Assembly: GCF_023238205.1 (NCBI RefSeq)
Contig: NZ_CP096659.1
Location: 868,001 to 932,000, forward strand
Origin: Halorussus limi
Lineage (GTDB): Archaea; Halobacteriota; Halobacteria; Halobacteriales; Haladaptataceae
Direction: 5' to 3'
Length of the DNA stretch: 64,000 nucleotides
Positions within the stretch are counted from its first letter, which is position 1; every line of letters starts with the position of its first letter. The translations under genes were made by a program, and so were the position numbers. Below the pieces are notes generated by a model. It was not told where the DNA came from and ran no database searches. It saw nothing but the letters and a program-made list of their open reading frames with translations. This document shows positions 24,886 through 31,884 of the stretch, one piece after another.

Positions 24886-26025
24886 ATGTCGAACCCATCG
24901 AATCGTTCCGGCGGGCCGCCGCGACGGGTCGACACCGACGAGCGACCCTTCGTCCTCATCTGGGAGTTGACGCAGGCCTGCGACCTGACCTGCGAACACT
25001 GCCGGGCCGACGCCCAACCCGACCGCCGCCCCGACGAACTCACGACCGAGGAGGCGAAGACGCTCCTCGACCGGACCCGCGAGTTCGGCGAGGACCAGTT
25101 GGTCGTGTTCTCGGGCGGCGACCCGCTGAAGCGCGACGACGCCGTGGACCTCGTCGAGTACGGCACGGAAATCGGTCTCAACGTGACGATGACCCCGAGC
25201 GGGACCGCCTCGCTGACCCCCGACGCCGTGGCCGACCTCGCGGACGCGGGCCTGCGCCGGATGGCGGTCAGCGTCGACGGCGCGAACGCCGAGCGCCACG
25301 ACGACTTCCGGGGCGAAGCCGGGAGTTTCGAGGAGACGGTGTCGGCCGCCCAGTCCGCGACGAGCAACGGTCTCCCGCTACAGGTCAACACCACGGTCTG
25401 TCGCCAGACCGTCGCGGACCTGCCCGACATCGCCGACCTCGTGGCGGACCTCGGCGCGGTCCTCTGGAGCGTCTTCTTCCTCGTGCCGGTGGGCCGGGGC
25501 GCGGCGCTCGACCCGCTGTCACCCGAGCGCGCCGAACGTGTGATGGAGTGGCTGGTCGACCGGAGCGACGAGTGGCCCTTCGGCCTGAAGACGACCGAAG
25601 CGCCCCACTACCGTCGGGTCGCCGTCCAGCGGACCGACCAGCCTCCGAACCGCCAGATGGGCATCACCGCGGGCGACGGCTTCGCCTTCGTGAGCCACGT
25701 CGGCGAGGTCTACCCCTCCGGGTTCCTGCCCGAGTCGGCGGGCAACGTCCGCGACCGGAGCGTCGTGGACATCTACCGGAACGCGGACCTGTTCGAGGAC
25801 CTGCGCGACGGGGACGCGCTCCGCGGGAAGTGCGGGGCCTGCCCCTACCGGAACGTCTGCGGCGGCAGTCGCTCGCGGGCCTACGCCACGACCGGCGACC
25901 CGCTGGAGAGCGACCCGCTCTGCTCGTTCGTCCCGGAGGGCTACGACGGCCCGCTCCCGTGGGACGACGCCAGTCCGCACGTCGAACCGACTCCCGAACC
26001 CAGTCCCGCGGCGAACTCCCGGTGA
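24886..26025 (+). CDS. Radical SAM/SPASM protein (TIGR04053-like, related to AhbC/AhbD/NirJ heme enzymes)
   Basis: 379-residue cytosolic radical SAM enzyme. The N-terminal cluster motif CDLTCEHC (C-x3-C-x2-C) follows VLIWELTQA. Next come the SAM-contact GGDPL and the SPASM domain with CGACPYRNVCGGSRSRAYA and a final Cys (DPLCSF). The RSRAYA pattern is characteristic of the heme-biosynthesis branch (AhbC, AhbD, NirJ) and TIGR04053. The start codon lies 9 bp after halocyanin, so co-transcription is likely. In haloarchaea heme is made from siroheme by Ahb enzymes, so a role in heme supply for NorZ and the nar heme subunit is plausible. Peptide modification is the alternative. Confidence 0.82.
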   Translation: MSNPSNRSGGPPRRVDTDERPFVLIWELTQACDLTCEHCRADAQPDRRPDELTTEEAKTLLDRTREFGEDQLVVFSGGDPLKRDDAVDLVEYGTEIGLNVTMTPSGTASLTPDAVADLADAGLRRMAVSVDGANAERHDDFRGEAGSFEETVSAAQSATSNGLPLQVNTTVCRQTVADLPDIADLVADLGAVLWSVFFLVPVGRGAALDPLSPERAERVMEWLVDRSDEWPFGLKTTEAPHYRRVAVQRTDQPPNRQMGITAGDGFAFVSHVGEVYPSGFLPESAGNVRDRSVVDIYRNADLFEDLRDGDALRGKCGACPYRNVCGGSRSRAYATTGDPLESDPLCSFVPEGYDGPLPWDDASPHVEPTPEPSPAANSR

Positions 26026-26032
26026 GACCACC

Positions 26033-26491
26033 GTGAACGTAGCGAACGCCGAACCGGCCGCGGACGGCGACGGCGAGCGCCCGCCCTCGGTCCGAGTCGA
26101 GGGCCGAGAGACGGTCGTCGTCTCGGCCGCCCGGACTCGGTCCGACGACCTCCCGCGGGCGACCCGCACCTGCACGGTCGAGTGCGCCTCCGGCGTCCGC
26201 GGGACCGACGAGTGGGCGGGCGTCCCGGTGGACGCGCTCGCGGTCGCGGCCGACTTCCCCGGCGAGACGACACACCTCCACGTCGCGGCCGCGGATTTCG
26301 CGGCCGACGTGCCGATTCGCCCCGCGCTCGGCGGGATTCTGGCGTTCGAGCGCGAGGGCGACCGCGAGGACGGAGCGGTGGGACTTCCGCGGTTCGTCGC
26401 CGACGGCGTGCCCGGCGAGCGACTGGTCAAGCGCGTCGAGCGACTGTCGGCGGTCGCGCTCGACGCCGGAGAGGAACCGGAAGTCGGGTAA
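26033..26491 (+). CDS. Small sulfite-oxidase-fold (molybdopterin-binding-like) protein
   Basis: 152-residue protein from a GTG at 26033, 7 bp after the radical SAM gene. The central part (RTCTVECASGVRGTDEWAGV, then HLHVAAADFAADVPIRPALGGILAF) matches the core of the oxidoreductase molybdopterin-binding (SUOX/YedY) domain, including a Cys at the position of the Mo ligand (ECASG versus ECAGN). It is much shorter than a full enzyme and has no signal peptide. It may be a degenerate or minimal member that binds molybdopterin or a partner rather than a working oxidase. Operon position suggests a function with the radical SAM protein. Confidence 0.65.
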   Translation: MNVANAEPAADGDGERPPSVRVEGRETVVVSAARTRSDDLPRATRTCTVECASGVRGTDEWAGVPVDALAVAADFPGETTHLHVAAADFAADVPIRPALGGILAFEREGDREDGAVGLPRFVADGVPGERLVKRVERLSAVALDAGEEPEVG

Positions 26492-26511
26492 TCTCTCCTC
26501 CAGTCGGCGGG

Positions 26512-26814
26512 TCAGTCGGTCCCGAAGTTCGACTTTCCGAACGCGAACGTGAACCCGACGTACCAACGACAGTGGTCGTGACCACACTCCGGACACTCGA
26601 ATCCGGGGTCGCCTTCGACCGAATCGGGTCCCCGAATAATTCGACGGCAGTTCTGGCCTCCGCACGTCCGCCCGCTGTGACTGCGTCTGAAGTCCAGTGC
26701 GGCTTGCCGCCGGTGGTCGTTGTCGCCGTCGATGTGGTCTTTCACCGCGTTTTTGAGCGCGTCACGGTCCGAGCGTGAGATAGTTTCTCCGCAGTACTTG
26801 CAGTCCCAATCCAT
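26512..26814 (-). CDS. Zinc-ribbon protein
   Basis: 100-residue protein with CKYC near the N-terminus, CGGQNC in the middle and a CPECGHDHC ribbon. His/Asp-rich helices lie between, including AVKDHIDGDNDHRRQAALDFRR. It is probably a small metal-binding regulatory or structural protein. It is convergent with the preceding operon and I do not recognise a named family. Confidence 0.65.
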   Translation of the reverse strand: MDWDCKYCGETISRSDRDALKNAVKDHIDGDNDHRRQAALDFRRSHSGRTCGGQNCRRIIRGPDSVEGDPGFECPECGHDHCRWYVGFTFAFGKSNFGTD

Positions 26815-26840
26815 ACGTCAGCACGACGAACAGACGCCGA

Positions 26841-27311
26841 TTAAATTTGCTGATACTCTCCCGCTCGGTCGCGTTTCGAGGAGTCGATTCCCCCGCTCTC
26901 GGCCAAGATTCGCTCGACGATGGCGCTCGACGAGTGGAGTCGCTCGCCCTCGGCTTCCGCCAGCGACGCTCGCCTGACCTCGCACTCGACGCCCCACTCG
27001 TCGAGCATCGCCGCGACCCGGGCCTCGTCGTGGTGCTGGTCGCCGCCCAACACCAGCACGTCCGGGTCGATGCGCCGAATCGGGACCGAAATATCGTCGG
27101 CGTCGCCGAGACGCGCCGCCGTCACCGGGTCGAGGGCTTCGACCGTCCGGACGCGCTGGTCGCCCGGGAGAATCGGGTCCTTGTGGGCCACGCGCTCGCC
27201 GTTGGCCACGACGACGTGGAGTTCGTCGCCCGCCGCGGCGGCCTCCCGCAGGTAGTGGACGTGACCCGGATGGAGCAGGTCGAAGGTGCCGAGCGCGACG
27301 ACGCGGGTCAT
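26841..27311 (-). CDS. RibL-like FAD synthetase / cytidylyltransferase family protein
   Basis: 156-residue nucleotidyltransferase of the HIGH-type family. LGTFDLLHPGHVHYLREA holds the HxGH nucleotide-binding motif, and LHSSSAIVERI is the ISSS-like C-terminal motif. In archaea such stand-alone proteins include FAD synthetase RibL and CDP-glycerol-forming enzymes. The sequence alone does not separate them, but RibL is the usual haloarchaeal annotation. Its ATG overlaps the stop of mobA (ATGA), so it is translated from the palindrome-controlled mobA promoter, tying flavin nucleotide or related synthesis to the regulon. Confidence 0.82.
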   Translation of the reverse strand: MTRVVALGTFDLLHPGHVHYLREAAAAGDELHVVVANGERVAHKDPILPGDQRVRTVEALDPVTAARLGDADDISVPIRRIDPDVLVLGGDQHHDEARVAAMLDEWGVECEVRRASLAEAEGERLHSSSAIVERILAESGGIDSSKRDRAGEYQQI

Positions 27312-28021
27312 CGCGGGGGCACCTCCCGCTCCTCCGGGTCGCCCGCGTCGGAGCGACCCCGGAGCATGCGGGCCGCCTCCGCCCGGTCCGCGGGCGTGTC
27401 CACGTCGAACAGGCTTCTCGCGGCGTCTCCGGCGACCGTCTCGGCCGGGACCGCCCGCGCGTCGAGGCAGTCGAGCAGCGCCGAGAGTCGGGTCACGTCG
27501 GCGTCGAGCAGGGCCTCGCAGGCGGCCTCGGTCGGGGCGGTCCGGTAGACCGCCTGCGTCGGGTGGCGGCGGCCCCCGGACCGGACCGCGGCGGCGTCGG
27601 CCGACTCGCCGGAGTCGGTCGGAGGGAGTCGCGCGGCGAGGTCCGCGACCACTCGGGGGTCGAGAAACGGCGCGTCGCAGGCGGCCAACGCGCAGGTGGG
27701 GGTCTCGACCGCACTGAGCGCCGTCCGAAAGCCGACGAGCGGACCCCCGTCGGGAACCGAGTCGGCGACGAACTCGACCGGCGCGCCGACCGGGTCGCGG
27801 GCGTCCAGCGCGTCGGCGAACGCCGCGCGCTGGTCGGTCCGGCAGTTGACCACCACGCGGTCGGCCGCCTCGCTAAGGCGGCCGACGACCCGCGCGAGCA
27901 TGGGCCGACCGCCGAGGCGGGCCAGCGCCTTGTCGCGTTCGCCGAACCGCCGGGAGTAGCCGCCCGCGAGGACGACGCCGGTCAGGTCGTCGGTCGCGGA
28001 CGCTCGGGACGTCTCGCTCAC
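27308..28021 (-). CDS. mobA: Molybdenum cofactor guanylyltransferase
   Basis: Converts molybdopterin to the guanine dinucleotide form needed by NarG. The 237-residue protein has the MobA nucleotide-binding start LTGVVLAGGYSRRFGERDKALARLGG and ACDAPFLDP near the metal site. The start is the GTG at 28021: the longer frame upstream is non-coding, and the palindrome centre then lies exactly 44.5 nt upstream. It is coupled by ATGA overlap to the RibL-like gene. A second MobA-type protein is at 51410. Because this copy is in the palindrome regulon, it is the one likely dedicated to nitrate reductase. Confidence 0.9.
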   Translation of the reverse strand: MSETSRASATDDLTGVVLAGGYSRRFGERDKALARLGGRPMLARVVGRLSEAADRVVVNCRTDQRAAFADALDARDPVGAPVEFVADSVPDGGPLVGFRTALSAVETPTCALAACDAPFLDPRVVADLAARLPPTDSGESADAAAVRSGGRRHPTQAVYRTAPTEAACEALLDADVTRLSALLDCLDARAVPAETVAGDAARSLFDVDTPADRAEAARMLRGRSDAGDPEEREVPPR

Positions 28022-28059
28022 GTCCGTCGGTTTTCGCCGCTCGGCGGTAGGCGTTGGGC

Positions 28060-28071
28060 CGAACGTGTTCG
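28060..28071. promoter_or_regulatory. CGAAC-N2-GTTCG palindrome midway between mobA and GluTR-like gene
   Basis: CGAACGTGTTCG extended to GCCGAAC..GTTCGGC (28058-28073). The centre at 28065.5 is 44.5 nt from the mobA GTG (28021) and 44.5 nt from the divergent GTG at 28110, an exactly symmetric bidirectional control site. Confidence 0.78.
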
Positions 28072-28109
28072 GCGTAGCCGCTTCGGAGCGGGCGACGCAA
28101 GGTCGGAGC

Positions 28110-28394
28110 GTGACCGAACTCGCGAGACCGGAGTCGGACTTCTCGGACCTCTCAGACCTCGATTCGTCGGACGCCGCCGACCGAATCCGCGCCCGCGGCG
28201 AGCGAGTCCGCCGCCGGGAACTCGACACCGCGCTCGCTCGCCTCCGGGACCGGGGCGAGGTGACGCCCGCCCAGCGGCGGGTTCTGGCCGCGCTCGCGGA
28301 CCGACTCACCGACGCGCTGGTCGAGCGGTGGGCGTCGAAACTGGCCGACGGCGAGGTAGACCCCGAGACCGCGCTCTCGCTCCTCGCGGAGTAG
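28110..28394 (+). CDS. Mini-protein resembling the dimerisation domain of glutamyl-tRNA reductase
   Basis: 94-residue protein. The part RRRELDTALARLRDRGEVTPAQRRVLAALADRLTDALV strongly recalls the C-terminal dimerisation helices of HemA (GluTR), but the catalytic and NADPH-binding domains are missing. The GTG at 28110 is chosen because it is preceded at 44.5 nt by the palindrome centre. It is followed 78 bp later by hemG, which has its own palindrome. It may bind HemA and tune heme synthesis during denitrification; that role is inference. Confidence 0.65.
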   Translation: MTELARPESDFSDLSDLDSSDAADRIRARGERVRRRELDTALARLRDRGEVTPAQRRVLAALADRLTDALVERWASKLADGEVDPETALSLLAE

Positions 28395-28422
28395 CGGGCG
28401 AGCGGTCCCGGACGCAGAGAGC

Positions 28423-28434
28423 CGAACTTGTTCG
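28423..28434. promoter_or_regulatory. CGAAC-N2-GTTCG palindrome upstream of hemG
   Basis: CGAACTTGTTCG within CCGAAC..GTTCGG, with its centre 44.5 nt before the hemG ATG at 28473. Confidence 0.75.
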
Positions 28435-28472
28435 GGACGAAGCCCATCGACGCGGCGTCCCGAGTGTCGGGT

Positions 28473-29771
28473 ATGAGCGTCGGCATCGTCGGCGGCGGCA
28501 TCACTGGACTGGCGACACACTACTACCTCCGGGAGTCGGGCGTCGAGAGCGTCGTCTTCGAGGCCGACGACGAACCGGGCGGCGTCGTCCGGAGCGCGGA
28601 GGTCGAGGGGAGAGTGCTCGATTTCGGACCCCAGCGGACCCGCCTCACGCCGAGCATCCGGAGACTGGTCGAGTCGCTCGGCTTGGACGACGAGTTGCGA
28701 GAGGCCTCCGACCCGCCGCTGTACGTCTACCGCGACGAGAAGTTACGGCTGGTGCCCCAGTCGCCTCGCGAGGCCGTGACCACCGACCTGCTCTCGTGGC
28801 GGGGGAAGGCCCGCGCGCTGTTGGAACCGCTGACCGGCCCGGCCCGCGAGGGCGAGAGCGTCGAGGCGTTCCTGACCCGGAAGTTCGGGTCGGAGGTCGC
28901 ACGCTACTACTTCGGGCCGCTCTACGGCGGTATCTACGGCTCACATCCCGGCGAGATGCCGGTCGAGCACTCGCTGGCGAAGGCGCTCGACGGGGCGGGC
29001 ATCGAGGGGAGCGTCCTGACCTCGGTCGCCCGGAAAGTGGTCTCGGGCCGGGAAGCCCCGCCCATCGTCTCGTTCGACGCCGGACTCCAGCGACTCCCGG
29101 AGGCGCTGGCCGAGGCCCACCGCGAGAGCGTGCGACTCGGGACGCCGGTCCGGGGGATTCGGCGCGAGGGAGACCGGTTCACACTGGAGACCGCCGACGG
29201 CGAGACGACGGTGGACGAACTCGTCGTGACCACTCCGGCGGACGTGACCGCCGACCTGCTCGGGGACCTCGCGCCCGAGTCGGCCGCGGCGCTCCGCGAG
29301 TTGAACTACAACCCGCAGGCCGTCGTCCACCTCCGCGCCGAGACCGACCTGACCGGCGCGGGCTATCAGGTCCAGTACGACGAGGAGTTCCGGACGCTCG
29401 GCGCGACGTGGAACGCCAGCTTACTCGACCGAGACGGCGTCTACACCTGCTATCTCGGCGGGTCTCGGAACCCCGAACTGGTCGAGCGGAGCGACGACGA
29501 ACTCGCCTCGGTCGCCGCCGAGGAGTTCGAGGCGATTACGGGCCACGGAGCGCGCGCCCTCTCGGTCCGCCGACTCCGGCGCGGGATGCCCGCCTACGAC
29601 CGGAGTTGGGCCGCGCTCGACCGGGTCTCCGCGCCGGAGGGGATTCGGCTCTGTACGAACTACACCTCTCGGGCCGGGATTCCCGGCCGGATTCGGGAGG
29701 CGAAGGCGACGGCGGAGACGCTGGCCCGAAAGGAGTCCGAGCGCGAAACGGCCTCGACGGTCACCGCCTGA
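28473..29771 (+). CDS. hemG: Protoporphyrinogen oxidase (HemG/HemY-type, FAD-dependent)
   Basis: 432-residue flavoprotein. The N-terminal dinucleotide-binding motif VGIVGGGITGLATHYYL is followed by FEADDEPGGVVRSAEVEG and FDFGPQRT-like PPOX elements, KFGSEVARYYFGPLYGGIYGS in the middle, and a C-terminal FAD-closing segment RLCTNYTSRAGIPGRI. It should oxidise a porphyrinogen in the late heme pathway. The ATG at 28473 fits the Rossmann start, and the palindrome is centred 44.5 nt upstream. Haloarchaea are thought to make heme mainly through siroheme, so the real substrate (coproporphyrinogen or protoporphyrinogen) is open. Confidence 0.88.
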   Translation: MSVGIVGGGITGLATHYYLRESGVESVVFEADDEPGGVVRSAEVEGRVLDFGPQRTRLTPSIRRLVESLGLDDELREASDPPLYVYRDEKLRLVPQSPREAVTTDLLSWRGKARALLEPLTGPAREGESVEAFLTRKFGSEVARYYFGPLYGGIYGSHPGEMPVEHSLAKALDGAGIEGSVLTSVARKVVSGREAPPIVSFDAGLQRLPEALAEAHRESVRLGTPVRGIRREGDRFTLETADGETTVDELVVTTPADVTADLLGDLAPESAAALRELNYNPQAVVHLRAETDLTGAGYQVQYDEEFRTLGATWNASLLDRDGVYTCYLGGSRNPELVERSDDELASVAAEEFEAITGHGARALSVRRLRRGMPAYDRSWAALDRVSAPEGIRLCTNYTSRAGIPGRIREAKATAETLARKESERETASTVTA

Positions 29772-29837
29772 ACCGCGGCGAAGTCGGGGCGGGCGGAATC
29801 GACGGTCGAACGGCGGCTATCGTCGGTTAGATAAACG

Positions 29838-29849
29838 TATTTCTTTCTT
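29838..29849 (+). terminator. T-rich terminator after hemG
   Basis: T-rich stretch TATTTCTTTCTT about 70 nt past the hemG stop, in an AT-rich pocket between hemG and the convergent regulator gene. Confidence 0.35.
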
Positions 29850-29888
29850 AAAAGTGGGTATACCAGTCCGAAAGACAGGAATATCTTG

Positions 29889-30512
29889 CTACCCGTCCAC
29901 GTACTCCTTGACGATTTTCTCCTCGACCCGGTGGAGGGTCTCGCTCGCGGTCGATTTCGCCACGCCCGCCACCTCCGCGAGTTCGGTCAGCGAACACTCC
30001 CGCGGGGTGTCGTAGTACCCCTCCTCGACCGCCGTGTGGAGGAGTTCGCGCTGGCGCTGGGTCAGCAGACTCTCGGAGTTTATCATCTCGCGGACGTACT
30101 CCACGTCGAACTCCATCCCGAACGCGCGCAGTTGCGTGGTGAACGCCGACAGTCGGTCGCGCGAGGCGGTGAGTTCGACCGACGCCCGCCCGTCGCGGAT
30201 GGTGAATGGCAGTTCCAGCGGGAGGCCCGACTCCTGGACCGAGAACAGCAGGAGCGGCGCGGTCGTCTCGAACTCCACGAGCGCGGACTCCTCGGACGCC
30301 TGCTGGAGGTCGAGGCGAGTGATGTCCTCGCGTTCGTCCATCGCGGCCACGACCGCCGGGAGGTCGTCGGCCGAGATTTCGAGCAGGCCGACGCCGGTGT
30401 CCTCGGCCGGGAAGGCCGCGAGGACGCGGAACTCGGCGTCCGGGTGCGCCGTCGAGACCTCCGAAATCCACACGTCTTCGGGGAGCGTGATGTGCAGTTT
30501 CGCGGTTGGCAT
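29889..30512 (-). CDS. BAT-type (HTH-10) transcription regulator, candidate regulon controller
   Basis: 207-residue regulator of the bacterio-opsin-activator family. The N-terminal two thirds form the family's ligand-sensing region; the C-terminal HTH-10 domain is visible in LTQRQRELLHTAVEEGYYD, then SLTELAEVAGVAKSTASETLHRVEE. NarO and DmsR, the known activators of anaerobic respiration in haloarchaea, belong to this family. This protein has a single Cys (PRECSL), so a cysteine-based cluster or redox sensor is not apparent. The start at 30512 (MPTAKLHITLPEDVW) has a palindrome centred 48.5 nt upstream, implying autoregulation or control by a paralogue. It is divergent from a DUF2249 gene with its own palindrome. 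Confidence 0.85.
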   Translation of the reverse strand: MPTAKLHITLPEDVWISEVSTAHPDAEFRVLAAFPAEDTGVGLLEISADDLPAVVAAMDEREDITRLDLQQASEESALVEFETTAPLLLFSVQESGLPLELPFTIRDGRASVELTASRDRLSAFTTQLRAFGMEFDVEYVREMINSESLLTQRQRELLHTAVEEGYYDTPRECSLTELAEVAGVAKSTASETLHRVEEKIVKEYVDG

Positions 30513-30554
30513 CTCTGGGTGAATCTTCCGGCCCCACTCCCGGATAAGTCTTCC

Positions 30555-30566
30555 CGAACACGTTCG
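30555..30566. promoter_or_regulatory. CGAAC-N2-GTTCG palindrome upstream of HTH-10 regulator
   Basis: CGAACACGTTCG within a 16-bp palindrome CCCGAAC..GTTCGGG (30553-30568), centred 48.5 nt before the regulator ATG. A GACTTATCC TATA-like stretch lies between. Confidence 0.72.
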
Positions 30567-30596
30567 GGTCTGGCGGGGAGACGCCGGTCTCCGGTG

Positions 30597-30608
30597 CGAA
30601 CGTATTCG
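30597..30608. promoter_or_regulatory. Near-palindrome CGAAC-N2-ATTCG upstream of DUF2249
   Basis: CGAACGTATTCG, one mismatch in the arms, with its centre 44.5 nt before the ATG at 30647. Confidence 0.62.
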
Positions 30609-30646
30609 GGACAAACCCCGTGGCGACGGGCCCCGTCGTCGATAGT

Positions 30647-30919
30647 ATGCAGACCCGCTTCACCGAGCGAGCGGTCGAACGCACCGACGCCCCGGCCGAC
30701 AGACCGCGCGATGGCCTCGACGTTCGGGAACTCGGGCCGCCGAAACCGCTGACCCGGACGCTCGAAACGCTGGCGGACCTCGACGCCGAGACCGTCCTCG
30801 TGCAGGCCAACGACCGGGCGCCCCAGCACCTCTATCCGAAACTCGACGACAGAGGGTACGAGTTCGAGACCGTCACCGACGACGAGGTCGTCCTGACCGC
30901 AATCTGGCGCGAGGAGTAG
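30647..30919 (+). CDS. DUF2249 domain protein
   Basis: 90-residue DUF2249 protein with an N-terminal extension of about 25 residues (TERAVERTDAPADRP). The domain shows LDVRELGPPKPLTRTL and the core LVQANDRAPQHLYPKL, where the usual D-H-x-P-x-P is degenerate. The ATG at 30647 is supported by the 44.5 nt palindrome spacing. Fourth DUF2249 unit, divergent from the HTH-10 regulator. Confidence 0.83.
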   Translation: MQTRFTERAVERTDAPADRPRDGLDVRELGPPKPLTRTLETLADLDAETVLVQANDRAPQHLYPKLDDRGYEFETVTDDEVVLTAIWREE

Positions 30920-30956
30920 CGATTAGGTCCGGCGGGCGGTTTCGGCCCCGACAGAC

Positions 30957-31166
30957 TCACCGTATCTCGCGGAGGGCCACGTACGACCCCGCTTCGGCGG
31001 TTATCCACTCGGTCACGAGCGCTTCGTCGTCGGCCGCCGGCGGGTAGATGGTACACTCGTCGGGGCCGTCGTCGCGTTCCTCCACGACCGCCCGGAGGTC
31101 GGCGGGCGATTCGTCGGCGGTCGGTACCGTTCGGCGGTCCGAGTTCGGGGGAGCGGCGTCGGTCAT
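30957..31166 (-). CDS. Small conserved haloarchaeal protein (DUF7511-like)
   Basis: 69-residue acidic protein. The C-terminal part (ALVTEWITAEAGSYVALREIR) matches a small haloarchaeal family I recall as DUF7511. It has no membrane or metal motifs. It ends 37 bp beyond the DUF2249 gene, convergent with it, and starts 22 bp after the stop of uspA on the same strand, so it may be co-transcribed with uspA. Confidence 0.65.
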   Translation of the reverse strand: MTDAAPPNSDRRTVPTADESPADLRAVVEERDDGPDECTIYPPAADDEALVTEWITAEAGSYVALREIR

Positions 31167-31188
31167 GGTCGTAGCGGGGAGCGGAGAG

Positions 31189-31674
31189 TCAGTTGTCGGA
31201 GGCGGTGTCCATCGCGGCGTCGAAGACCGAGGAGTCGGCGTCCGCGTCGGCGATATCGACGGTCAGCACGGGGACCGACGAGAGGGTGACGACCTTCTGG
31301 GAGACGCTGCCGAGCATGTTTCGCGTCGGGTCCGACCCGTGGGTGCCCATGACCACGAGGTCGGCGTCGCGTTCGTCGGCGACCGCCAGCACCTCGTCGG
31401 CGGGGTTGCCCTCTCGAATCTCGGTCGAGACCGTCACGTTCGCCGGGTCGAACGCGGACGCGACCTCGTCGGTGGCGCGTTCGCCTTCCTCCCGGAGTCG
31501 GTCGGTCACGTCGGGAATCCGGTCGTCGTCGAGCGTCAGGAAGGCCCGGTCGTCCACGACGTAGAGGACGTGAACGTCCGCGCCGCGTCGCTCGGCGATG
31601 TCGCGGGCGTGTTCGACCACAGTCTCCATTGCCGCGCTTCCGTCGGTCGGAAGCAACACTGTGTCGTACATCAC
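31189..31674 (-). CDS. Universal stress protein (UspA family)
   Basis: 161-residue single Usp domain. TVLLPTDGSAAMETVVEHA forms the first strand, and the C-terminal ATP-binding loop GTHGSDPTRNMLGSVSQKVV fits the G-x2-G-x9-G(S/T) motif only partly. A clear TATA box (TATATAT, 31699-31705) lies about 28 nt before the ATG, so the transcript is leaderless. The small DUF7511-like gene follows on the same strand. Confidence 0.9.
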   Translation of the reverse strand: MMYDTVLLPTDGSAAMETVVEHARDIAERRGADVHVLYVVDDRAFLTLDDDRIPDVTDRLREEGERATDEVASAFDPANVTVSTEIREGNPADEVLAVADERDADLVVMGTHGSDPTRNMLGSVSQKVVTLSSVPVLTVDIADADADSSVFDAAMDTASDN

Positions 31675-31698
31675 GTTCGATACTCCGTCCCGGGAACG

Positions 31699-31705
31699 TA
31701 TATAT
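31699..31705 (-). promoter_or_regulatory. TATA box of uspA
   Basis: ATATATA on the minus strand, centred about 28 nt before the uspA start, one of the clearest TATA boxes in the window. Confidence 0.6.
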
Positions 31706-31884
31706 TCCGGCCGTCGTTCTCACGCGATGAAAACGTCGGGACGGCGGGGCGGCAGCGACGGAACGTCGCCGTACCGCCGCGGGTCAGACGAACTCGGACG
31801 ACCCGCCGATTTTCAGGTTCCGGGAATCGGCGGCCCGTTATACCCCTTCGGACCGCCAAGTTACTCCCGTAGGAGGGATTCACT

